Positions 1 to 5,505 of a DNA stretch of 7,588 nt are shown here, piece by piece (position 1 is the first letter of the stretch; every line of letters begins with the position of its first letter). The notes below the pieces were generated by a model. That model worked only from the letters and a program-made list of their open reading frames with translations, had not been told where the DNA came from and ran no database searches. Location: positions 1-7,588 of the forward strand of contig SLDM01000113.1 in NCBI GenBank assembly GCA_007125255.1. Reading direction: 5' to 3'. The stretch is from Phycisphaerales bacterium (GTDB lineage: Bacteria; Planctomycetota; Phycisphaerae; Phycisphaerales; SM1A02). Position numbers and translations under genes: made by a program.

Positions 1-1
1 C

Positions 2-928
2 GCGACACCACGCCTGCGCGACGAGCATGAGACGGCTGATTTTGCCCAGCCGCGGCCGGTGGAGAACCGACTCGTAGTCCCAGTGCTCGATCTGCCGAAG
101 CACATGCTGGCCGCCCGCGGCCAGCAGCCAGACGACCGGGCGGGAGTGCGGCCCGATCCGCTCGAGCAGCCCGGCCCCTTCCTCGAACATCGGCCAGGTC
201 CGTTCGACACAGGTCCGGATGACCTGGCGTGATTCGCCGAGGAACGTCCGGTCCACCGCGTAGCCCTGGCCGGCGCTGGCGCGGAAGCGGGTTTCAAAGT
301 CAGCGATGCCGCCGGTCAGTTCCCGCGGCAGGTAGATCCGGTCCCGTTCGAGCAGGTCCCGATTGACATCCTGCCAGTGGTTGGTCAGCTGCAGCGCGGT
401 GCAGATCGAATCGCTCAGGCCGAAGGAGGTCTCATCGCGTGATTCGCCGCAGACCATGAGCACCAGTCGTCCGACGGGGTTCGCGCTGAATGTGCAGTAG
501 TCGAGCACCTGCGACCAGGTTTCGTAGCGGTTGACCGTCTGGTCCTGCTCGAACGCGCGGATGAGATCGTCGAACGGCCGGATCGGAAGATTGTGCTGTT
601 CGATGGTCGGTCGCAGCGCGACGAAGGCGGGATGCCGGGGCTCACCGTTGAAGCAGGCGTGGAGTTCCTCCCGCCACCAGCCGAGCAGTTCGAGGGCGCG
701 CTCCGGATCGCCGACCTCATCGCCCAGATCATCCGCCCAGCGGCAGAAGGCGTAGACCGCGGCAAAGTCGTCCCTCAGGTGGCGCGGGACCAGCGAGCTG
801 AGCACGCTGAAGTTCTCGTAGTGGCCGCGGGTCAGTCGCCGGCACCAGGCGCGGGCCTCCTCGACCGAGAGCTGATCGCACTGGTCGGGGCCGAATCGGG
901 CGAGTTGCTGAACGGGGCTGACGGTCAT
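2..928 (-). CDS. hpnC: Squalene synthase HpnC-like (hydroxysqualene synthase), C-terminus cut by window edge
   Basis: Reading the minus strand from ATG at 928 gives 309 codons with no stop before the left edge, so only the last residues are missing. The product belongs to the trans-isoprenyl diphosphate synthase (squalene/phytoene synthase) family. Visible motifs are HYENFSVLSSLVPRHLR near residues 36-52, the first Asp-rich motif DDLGDE at 66-71, DYCTFSANPVGRL at 143-155, and the second Asp motif QLTNHWQDVNRD at 180-191. These Asp motifs bind the Mg2+-diphosphate. The HYENF...PRHLR and SANPVGR pattern fits HpnC better than HpnD. HpnC converts presqualene diphosphate to hydroxysqualene in the HpnCDE route from FPP to squalene; hpnD and hpnE may lie beyond the left edge. 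No clear Shine-Dalgarno precedes the ATG. The start is chosen because family similarity begins shortly after it. The gene is divergent from ispH, another isoprenoid gene. Confidence 0.87.
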   Translation of the reverse strand, partial: MTVSPVQQLARFGPDQCDQLSVEEARAWCRRLTRGHYENFSVLSSLVPRHLRDDFAAVYAFCRWADDLGDEVGDPERALELLGWWREELHACFNGEPRHPAFVALRPTIEQHNLPIRPFDDLIRAFEQDQTVNRYETWSQVLDYCTFSANPVGRLVLMVCGESRDETSFGLSDSICTALQLTNHWQDVNRDLLERDRIYLPRELTGGIADFETRFRASAGQGYAVDRTFLGESRQVIRTCVERTWPMFEEGAGLLERIGPHSRPVVWLLAAGGQHVLRQIEHWDYESVLHRPRLGKISRLMLVAQAWCR

Positions 929-1021
929 GGATGGTTTCGTTGCCGCGTGTGGAAACCCACATGTGAAGGCTGGTGACGGCCGGGGGAGGCCCATGACAAG
1001 TCCCATGCATGTCCGGGCCCG

Positions 1022-1049
1022 GATGAGCCGACACTGATGAGCCGACACT
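1022..1049. repeat. Perfect 14-bp tandem duplication
   Basis: GATGAGCCGACACT occurs twice back to back (1022-1035 and 1036-1049) with no mismatch. The first copy overlaps the 3' end of the palindrome TCCGGGCCCGGA (1012-1023). It could be a paired protein-binding site in the divergent promoter region or a simple replication-slippage duplication. Nothing else in the window repeats the unit. Confidence 0.7.
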
Positions 1050-1111
1050 TTAGTCCGGTGGCGCGGAATCGGCCAGCACGGGAAGCGCACACGCAGGGGA
1101 ATCGCTGGTTG

Positions 1112-1262
1112 GAGGCATCAAGGCATCTAGGCAACCAGGCATCTAGGCAACCAGGCATTGGAGGCATCGAGGTCATCGGCCATCGTCCTGTCCGGGCACG
1201 GAGGGATGGCGGATGTCCCACGCTCTTGTCCCTTGTGCCTCGATGCCCAGATGCCTCGGTGC
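1112..1262. repeat. Octamer-repeat element 1 with inverted arms
   Basis: The left arm (about 1112-1172) is a run of degenerate 8-bp units of type AGGCATCN/AGGCAACC. It includes an exact 16-bp tandem pair, AGGCATCTAGGCAACC, at 1121-1136 and 1137-1152. The right arm (1235-1262) carries the same unit in the opposite orientation: GTGCCTCG, ATGCCCAG, ATGCCTCG, GTGC. The two arms flank about 60 bases of non-repeated sequence, so the transcript or single strand could fold back imperfectly. The same ATGCCTAG/ATGCCTCG octamers recur at 2823-2854 downstream of ispH. Function is unknown. Confidence 0.65.
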
Positions 1263-1280
1263 TTTTCCACCTCACGGACC

Positions 1281-1310
1281 TTCGACGACGTCGCGCGAAG
1301 CCGCTAGGAT
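1281..1310 (+). promoter_or_regulatory. Weak candidate promoter for ispH
   Basis: TTCGAC (1281-1286) and TAGGAT (1305-1310) are separated by 18 bases and would place transcription about 25-30 nt before the ispH ATG. Both hexamers match the sigma-70 consensus poorly, so this is a guess from position. The 12 bases before the ATG contain no Shine-Dalgarno sequence, so ispH may be translated from a short, SD-less leader. Confidence 0.2.
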
Positions 1311-1344
1311 ATGCTTCTTTCTCAAGCCCCCGTGAACTCTGCCC

Positions 1345-2403
1345 ATGAAGCTGATTCTTGCCAACCCCCGTGGTTTCTGCGCCGGTGTGTACATGGCCAT
1401 CGACGTGGTCGATCAACTCCTCGATATCTGCGAGGGTGAGACGATCTACGTTTACCATGAGATCGTGCACAACAAGCACGTGGTCCACCGCTTCCGTGAG
1501 CAGGGGGTGACGTTTGTCGATGATGTCCGGGAGGTGCCGGAGGGAGCGATCGTGGTCTTCAGCGCCCACGGCGTCAGCCCGCTGATCCGCGAGCAGGCCC
1601 GGCAGCGCAACCTGACCACGATCGATGCCACCTGTCCGCTGGTTACGAAGGTGCACGCGGAGGCGATCCGTTACTCCCGCAAGGGCTACCAGATTCTGCT
1701 GGTCGGCCACGCCGATCATCAGGAGGTGATCGGGACCCGCGGCGAGGCGCCGGATTCGATCCAGGTTGTCGAGTCGCCCGCGGATATTCCGAATCTGCGC
1801 ATCAGCGATCCGGACATGCTGGTCTATCTGACCCAGACCACGCTGAGCATGGACGATGCCAACGTGATCATCCACGCGCTCAAAGAGGCGTTCCCGAACA
1901 TCAAGGAGCCGCCAAGCGAAGATATCTGTTACGCGACGACGAACCGCCAGACGGCGGTGCGGGCCATCGCGCCGGGTTGCGATCTCGTCCTGGTGGTCGG
2001 GTCGAAGAACAGCTCGAACTCGCAGCGGCTGCGCGAACTGGCCGAGGCGGTCGGCACGCCCGCGTACCTCATCGACGACCGGAGCGAGATCCGGTCATCG
2101 TGGTTCGACGGAGTCGAGCACCTGCTGATTACCGCCGGAGCGAGCGCGCCGGAATATCTCGTCAAGGAACTGATCCTGGAGTTGATCGAGAAGTACGGCG
2201 GCGAGGTCGAGCAGCATGACGTCTCGCGGGAAGCCGTCGAGTTCGGTCTTCCCGGCACCCTCAAGCAGTTCATGCGCTCGCGTGACATTGATCCGACCGG
2301 CCGGCGGATCCGTATGGACAATATCGCGGCGATCAACTCCTGGCTTGAGGAACATGATATTCCGCATCGTACGGTGGATCTGACGGTTGGGGCGACGAGG
2401 TGA
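1345..2403 (+). CDS. ispH: 4-hydroxy-3-methylbut-2-enyl diphosphate reductase
   Basis: This is IspH (LytB), the [4Fe-4S] enzyme that reduces HMBPP to IPP and DMAPP in the last step of the MEP pathway. The 352-residue product starts MKLILANPRGFCAG, the family's N-terminus, which fixes the ATG. The three cluster cysteines are C12 (GFCAG), C97 (ATCPLVTK) and C195 (DICYATTNRQ). Substrate-site residues are visible at H42 (HEIVHN), H75 (SAHGVS), H125 and E127 (GHADHQEVIGT), QTTLS near 164-168, SKNSSNS at 220-226 and TAGASAP at 263-269. Two oddities appear. The usual GVDRAI after C12 reads GVYMAI here. The protein also continues about 40-45 residues beyond where E. coli IspH (316 aa) ends, with an Arg/Asp-rich segment and a predicted helix (INSWLEEH). 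No Shine-Dalgarno is visible. Octamer repeats begin just after the stop. Confidence 0.97.
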   Translation: MKLILANPRGFCAGVYMAIDVVDQLLDICEGETIYVYHEIVHNKHVVHRFREQGVTFVDDVREVPEGAIVVFSAHGVSPLIREQARQRNLTTIDATCPLVTKVHAEAIRYSRKGYQILLVGHADHQEVIGTRGEAPDSIQVVESPADIPNLRISDPDMLVYLTQTTLSMDDANVIIHALKEAFPNIKEPPSEDICYATTNRQTAVRAIAPGCDLVLVVGSKNSSNSQRLRELAEAVGTPAYLIDDRSEIRSSWFDGVEHLLITAGASAPEYLVKELILELIEKYGGEVEQHDVSREAVEFGLPGTLKQFMRSRDIDPTGRRIRMDNIAAINSWLEEHDIPHRTVDLTVGATR

Positions 2404-2408
2404 GAAAG

Positions 2409-2517
2409 GGAAAGTGACGGAGTAACGAAGTGACGGAGTAACGAAGTGACGAAGGGACGAAGTGACGAAGTGACGAAGGGACGAAGGGAAGGCACGGGGG
2501 CACGAAGGCACGAAGGA
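2409..2517. repeat. Left arm: degenerate 8-bp tandem repeats (GAAGTGAC type)
   Basis: About a dozen consecutive 8-bp units are readable: GAAGTGAC, GGAGTAAC, GAAGGGAC and, at the right end, GGCACGAA variants. The pair GAAGTGAC/GGAGTAAC alternates at first, then GAAGTGAC/GAAGGGAC. The strict 8-bp period is not a multiple of three, and the arm starts within six bases of the ispH stop, so it is not coding. Confidence 0.8.
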
Positions 2518-2627
2518 GGGGGGTGCCACGGCCAGCGACCGAAGGGAGTCGGCCGTGCGAGATGGAAGGATGATGGGGGGTGCCACGGCCAGCGACCGAA
2601 GGGAGTCGGCCGTGCGAGATGGAAGGA
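2518..2627. repeat. 53-bp exact direct repeat (two copies, 57-bp period), each with a hairpin
   Basis: Bases 2518-2570 are repeated exactly at 2575-2627. Each copy begins GGGGGGTGCCACGGCC and contains an inverted pair CACGGCC...GGCCGTG (2527-2533 with 2551-2557 in copy 1). The inner GAC/GTC pairing is interrupted by a three-base bulge. The linker between copies is only TGAT. A third, diverged unit follows at 2637 (GGGTGCCATGCTTCG), where the stem sequence is replaced by another one. Confidence 0.85.
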
Positions 2628-2645
2628 CGATCAGCCGGGTGCCAT

Positions 2646-2667
2646 GCTTCGTCCGGAAGGGCGAAGC
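2646..2667. repeat. Third hairpin module of the composite element
   Basis: GCTTCGTCC (2646-2654) pairs with GGGCGAAGC (2659-2667), including one G-T pair, around a GGAA tetraloop. It is preceded by GGGTGCCAT, the same lead-in as the two 53-bp copies, so it looks like a stem-swapped member of the same family. There is no T-run after it, which argues against a simple intrinsic terminator. Confidence 0.65.
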
Positions 2668-2758
2668 AGAGGCGCGTCTGACGTTCGATTCTGTCTTGGG
2701 TGACCGTCGAGCCGCGGCGTTGCCTTCGCTCCTGAAGTCGCTCAGACCACGGCACCCC

Positions 2759-2912
2759 TCGTCTCTTCCCTCTGCCCCTTCGTCGCTCCGTCGCTCCGTG
2801 GCTTTCCCCGCTCCGTGCCTCTATGCCTCGATGCCTAGATGCCTAGATGCCTAGATGGGTGCCTCGTTGCCGCACCCTCCGTCGCTTCACCCCTCTGTCG
2901 CTCCGTCGGTCC
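2759..2912. repeat. Right arm: opposite-orientation octamer repeats
   Basis: Units GTCGCTCC, GTCGCTCC, GTGGCTTT run from 2782 to 2805. ATGCCTCG and three exact ATGCCTAG copies run from 2823 to 2854. GTGCCTCG and further GTCGCTTC/GTCGCTCC/GTCGGTCC copies follow up to 2912. The reverse complement of GTCGCTCC is GGAGCGAC, close to the GGAGTAAC/GAAGTGAC units of the left arm, so the arms are imperfect inverted repeats. The ATGCCTAG units match the element upstream of ispH. Confidence 0.75.
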
Positions 2913-2935
2913 CCCTCCATGCTCTGCCACCTCAA

Positions 2936-4504
2936 TCAAGGCCAGCCGTGCATGATCTCCTCGCCTTCAAATCGAAAGAGATGTAACTCCTCGTCGTAGA
3001 TGAGCTCTTCAAGGTGCTCGCGCACACAGGTCGGGTCGACTCCGCCGAGGGCCGACATGGATCGGCAACCGGGCACGAGTAACTGGAGGATCCACCCGGC
3101 TTGCACATCGCCATCGGCGACCTGATCAATCAGGAGCGGCAGGTGCTCCCGAAATCGCTGCTGCTCGGGTTTTTCACGATTCTGTTCCCACCATTCGATT
3201 CGCTCCTCAATGGTGTCGAATCTTCGTCCGACCCAACGATCAAAGGCCACGAGCAGGTCGCGATCGGCGGACAACCATGCCAGACGCTCGTCCCCGCCGG
3301 GCAGACCACGGGGTGTGGATGGGTCGTTGCGAATCGCTTCCGCACGTTCATGCACAAGCGGCATGTGGTCGACCAGAAAATCCATGATCACATCGCCGCC
3401 AACGCGACGAAGTTGCCGATAGCCGCCCCAATTATTCGTGCGATGACCGCGCACCAGGTCGACCAGCAACTGCTCATGCTCGCGGGCGAGCGGGCCGTAG
3501 TGGCACAGTTCGCTCAGCCAGCTTCGGGGATGGGAAGGGTGCCAAGTGGGCATCTCCTCGTCCACGGGTTCCTCCATCAGACTCCGGACGTACTCAGCCA
3601 GTTGCGATAGCGTGGCGTGCGGATCATCATCGCGCCACGGTCGCAGCGGATCGGCCGGATACAGAATCGTTGCCTGGAGAAACCTCAGGGCCACTCGTAC
3701 TCGTGGTGGATCGCCACTGGCCAGATGCTCACGCGCGAAGTTGATTGATCGTTCAATCCATCGATGACGGTCAAGGCTGTAGACCTCAATCCAGCGCCGG
3801 TACTGCGCTGCGATCGCTTCGTAGTCATCGACCTTTTCGCCGAGGAACCAATCACCGGTCGCGGGGATGCAGAATTCATTCTGGACCCAGAATGGGTCAA
3901 TTCGCCCGGAAAATTGAACGGCCGTCAGTATGGCGAGGTGCTGAAGAACTGCACTCTGGACCTGGTCCGTTCGTGTCCATTGAAGGCTCGCGACGTTCGC
4001 ATCAGCGTTCGGATCAGCGACTTCCGGCGATTCGAGCAGATCGATGAGATGGGGCAGAATGGCCGGATCGCCTATCCTGGCGAGCATGGTCAAAATATAG
4101 CGCGTGAAATCCAGACGATGACCACCATTCGCTTCGGAACGAATCGTCTTCAACTCTACATCAAGAAACTCCAGGAGCGGATCTACCATTTCCTTTCCCC
4201 GCTGTACGATCTCACTTTGGACATCTCGAAAGGATTCGTACTCTTTCGGTGGCATTGGTCGGGCAGACCACGGAAAATTGCAGAGGCGAGGAATCCACAT
4301 CGTTTCCGAGAGCGCCCGGCCGCGATTGACGAGTTCGCCAAGCAACGCCTCGCTGCTCATTCCGTGAAGTTCATCGACCTCGACCTCGACCTCTGCCGGC
4401 GGCCCGGGAGCGACGCCGGCCGTTCCCGGCCCGGCAAGACAACCACAGGCAGTACAGAAGACGATCACCAGCCGACAACAGCGACGAAAGACAAGGCTTG
4501 GCAT
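2936..4504 (-). CDS. Exported HEAT-like repeat protein of unknown function
   Basis: The minus-strand frame ends in TGA at 2936-2938. I start it at ATG 4504 (522 aa) because this gives a signal-peptide-like N-terminus: MPSLVFRRCCR, then a hydrophobic run LVIVFCTACGCLAG, then a Pro/Gly-rich linker and an acidic stretch (EVEVEVDE, about 38-45). The frame stays open upstream to 4660, but that part is encoded by a 13-bp tandem repeat and looks non-coding. Lipid attachment at C20 or C22 is possible, although neither gives a canonical lipobox. Residues about 95-125, 133-160 and 180-198 form amphipathic helices; RYILTMLARIGDPAILPHL resembles a HEAT/PBS-lyase-like helical repeat. The rest is charged, Trp-rich and helical, without catalytic motifs I recognise. 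It is convergent with ispH and appears monocistronic. The opposite strand is open over much of this gene but lacks any family signature. Confidence 0.7.
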   Translation of the reverse strand: MPSLVFRRCCRLVIVFCTACGCLAGPGTAGVAPGPPAEVEVEVDELHGMSSEALLGELVNRGRALSETMWIPRLCNFPWSARPMPPKEYESFRDVQSEIVQRGKEMVDPLLEFLDVELKTIRSEANGGHRLDFTRYILTMLARIGDPAILPHLIDLLESPEVADPNADANVASLQWTRTDQVQSAVLQHLAILTAVQFSGRIDPFWVQNEFCIPATGDWFLGEKVDDYEAIAAQYRRWIEVYSLDRHRWIERSINFAREHLASGDPPRVRVALRFLQATILYPADPLRPWRDDDPHATLSQLAEYVRSLMEEPVDEEMPTWHPSHPRSWLSELCHYGPLAREHEQLLVDLVRGHRTNNWGGYRQLRRVGGDVIMDFLVDHMPLVHERAEAIRNDPSTPRGLPGGDERLAWLSADRDLLVAFDRWVGRRFDTIEERIEWWEQNREKPEQQRFREHLPLLIDQVADGDVQAGWILQLLVPGCRSMSALGGVDPTCVREHLEELIYDEELHLFRFEGEEIMHGWP

Positions 4505-4578
4505 GGCAGTTCTCGATGGATGAAAGTGACCGGGGCCACGGAAGAGAACGTGAATGATACTCCAGGCGATGGACTGGA

Positions 4579-4617
4579 TCCCCGCGTGAATACTCCGCGT
4601 GAATACTCCGCGTGAAA
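4579..4617. repeat. Three 13-bp tandem repeats upstream of the exported-protein gene
   Basis: Units TCCCCGCGTGAAT (4579-4591), ACTCCGCGTGAAT (4592-4604) and ACTCCGCGTGAAA (4605-4617) sit side by side. They lie 75-115 bases upstream of the ATG at 4504 on the minus strand, so they could be operator-like sites or a slippage array. The following bases (4618-4630) look like a much decayed fourth unit. Confidence 0.7.
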
Positions 4618-4964
4618 CCGCCGCACGAACACCCCGGGACAGGGCACATGCTCGCCACAACCATCGAATCGACCTGCATCTGCATCTGCCCGAGCCATGC
4701 CTCGCCAGCTATCCGTCGAACCGGGGAGCATGGCGACTTCGCACTTCAGATGCGCACGCAGCCTCCACCGGTCGCCACAATCTCACTTTTTCCGGCGCGA
4801 AACATTTCGCCCAAGTGCGGGGCGTAAGCGGCGGATTGGGCCCCTGTCCGAAACGACGAAGGGGCGGCGGGAGAGGGACTTGAAACAGGGACAGTTCCGA
4901 ACGCCGCGAAGATAAGACGTAAGCGATTTTGCGACAAGAGCTTACATTCACTTGCGCGATAAAA
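4618..4964. other. Gene-poor interval between exported-protein gene and transposase
   Basis: About 350 bases without a recognisable gene on either strand. A short inverted repeat GCGAAA-CA-TTTCGC lies at 4797-4810. The stretch around 4846-4896 has CTGTCC and GGACAG in opposite orientation, a weak REP-like pattern. The left end of the IS4-like element should fall in the right part of this interval, but without its right end I cannot identify the terminal inverted repeat. Confidence 0.45.
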
Positions 4965-5014
4965 GACCTCCTGTTTCAATGGTGTTACATCAATAACCCA
5001 AGAAACAGGAGGTC
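4965..5014 (+). promoter_or_regulatory. Hairpin sequestering the transposase Shine-Dalgarno
   Basis: GACCTCCTGTTTC (4965-4977) is perfectly complementary to GAAACAGGAGGTC (5002-5014), with a 24-base loop. The 3' strand contains the strong Shine-Dalgarno AGGAGG (5007-5012), seven bases before the ATG at 5019. If the transcript starts upstream of the hairpin, the ribosome site is buried; a transcript starting within the loop would leave it free. Insertion sequences are known to use such structures to keep read-through transcripts from producing transposase. The regulatory role here is inferred from the sequence. Confidence 0.75.
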
Positions 5015-5018
5015 AAGG

Positions 5019-5444
5019 ATGACCAGGAGTATCGCATCAGGCGTCCGTTCACTCAAGTCCACTCTTCGGCACGCACTGGCCGCGAAGACGATTCACGCTG
5101 CCTGTCGTGATGCCGGGCACGCCTGGCGTGCTCGCACGCTCGATCCCGTCACGACGATTTGGCTCTTCGCTCTGCAGATGCTTCACGCCAACACCGCGTG
5201 TACGCATGTCGTGCGTCTCATGCCCGGTATCCGCGCCACCGACAGCGCCTATTGCCAGGCGCGAAATCGTCTCACGCGTGACCACACGACGGCGACGGTG
5301 GGATGGAGCTTCCACGATGAGCGGTTCGACTACGATGATCTCTACCGGTTGACCCAACCGGAACGTGGCACGGACGATGGTTCGGGATATACTCAGTCGA
5401 CGGATAAGCCCGGCCGCCCCCTCCCTTTGGCAAGGCGACCTTGA
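5019..5444 (+). pseudogene. IS4-like transposase N-terminus fused in frame to RHS sequence
   Basis: The start is ATG 5019 with AGGAGG seven bases upstream. Residues 1 to about 81 resemble the N-terminal domain of IS4-family transposases: an HAACRDAGHAWRAR-like segment near 27-40, a hydrophobic helix IWLFALQMLHANTACTHVVR, and SAYCQARNRL. No DDE catalytic core follows. From about residue 81 (nt 5259-5279) the frame reads NRLTRDHTT...FHDERFDYDDLYRLTQPERGT, which is RHS/YD-repeat sequence, and it ends at TGA 5442-5444. The ARNRL stretch fits both partners (transposase 'QARARL', RHS 'GNRLTR'), so the junction probably lies there. At 141 codons the frame cannot encode an active transposase. Whether the chimera is translated is unknown. 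Confidence 0.75.
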
Positions 5445-5505
5445 TATGCTCGGCAACTGGAATGAACATCGAACTGTCCTCATCCCCCAAGCCCACCCGG
5501 GAAGA
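5265..5505 (+). pseudogene. Broken upstream part of the RHS gene (two frame changes)
   Basis: Three frames together give one continuous RHS-type sequence. The frame used by the 5019 start gives FDYDDLYRLTQPERGTDDG up to about 5395. The next frame gives QGDLDMLGNWNEHRTVL from about 5430 to 5478. The third gives DGTAYGEVETRDHSDANEL from about 5504. The order YD repeat, 'LDMLGNW', 'SDANELTGL' matches the usual order in planctomycete RHS proteins. The changes therefore look like two small indels, each equivalent to one inserted base or two deleted, rather than separate genes. Everything N-terminal to this point is absent and replaced by transposase sequence. Confidence 0.7.

Larger units (their letters stand above)
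929..1344. other. Divergent intergenic region between hpnC and ispH
   Basis: This 416-base gap has no credible gene. Frames open across it are antisense to ispH or built from repeat sequence and show no family signature. It holds a perfect 12-bp palindrome TCCGGGCCCGGA at 1012-1023, an adjacent 14-bp tandem duplication (1022-1049) and a degenerate octamer element (1112-1262). Both genes must be transcribed outward from here, but no strong sigma-70-like pair stands out on either strand. Confidence 0.6.
2404..2935. repeat. Composite octamer/hairpin repeat element between convergent genes
   Basis: The whole gap between the ispH stop and the end of the minus-strand gene is repeat-derived, and I see no gene in it. 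It is nested. Purine-rich octamer tandems on the left (GAAGTGAC type) are mirrored by opposite-strand octamers on the right (GTCGCTCC, ATGCCTAG). Inside are inverted ends, GGGGTGCCACGG at 2519-2530 and CCACGGCACCCC at 2747-2758. At the centre are a 53-bp direct repeat and a separate hairpin. The position suggests a bidirectional 3'-end or REP/MITE-like element, but this is inference. No U-tract that would mark an intrinsic terminator was seen. Confidence 0.6.

Noticed and set aside
925..1875. Minus-strand 316-codon open frame antisense to the 5' half of ispH
   Set aside because: It overlaps the clearly real ispH, includes octamer-repeat sequence, and shows no family motif; it is a by-product of high G+C.
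2409..2517. Possible CRISPR-like array
   Set aside because: Units are 8 bp, contiguous and degenerate, with no spacers of constant length and no cas genes.
2646..2667. Intrinsic terminator for ispH
   Set aside because: The stem is good, but no T-run follows on either strand and it lies over 240 bases past the stop.
2446..2854. Open frames across the octamer region on both strands
   Set aside because: Translations are low-complexity products of the 8-bp repeats and hairpin repeats, with no start signal.
3764..4615. Plus-strand 283-codon open frame opposite the exported-protein gene
   Set aside because: No recognisable motif. The minus strand gives a signal peptide and a HEAT-like repeat, so the plus frame is taken as a shadow.
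4505..4660. N-terminal extension of the exported protein to ATG 4660
   Set aside because: It is encoded partly by a 13-bp tandem repeat and would bury the signal peptide behind 52 residues.
4927..4963. Promoter for the transposase (TTGCGA with GATAAA)
   Set aside because: The hexamers are 23 bases apart, too far for a standard promoter, and other pairings fit no better.
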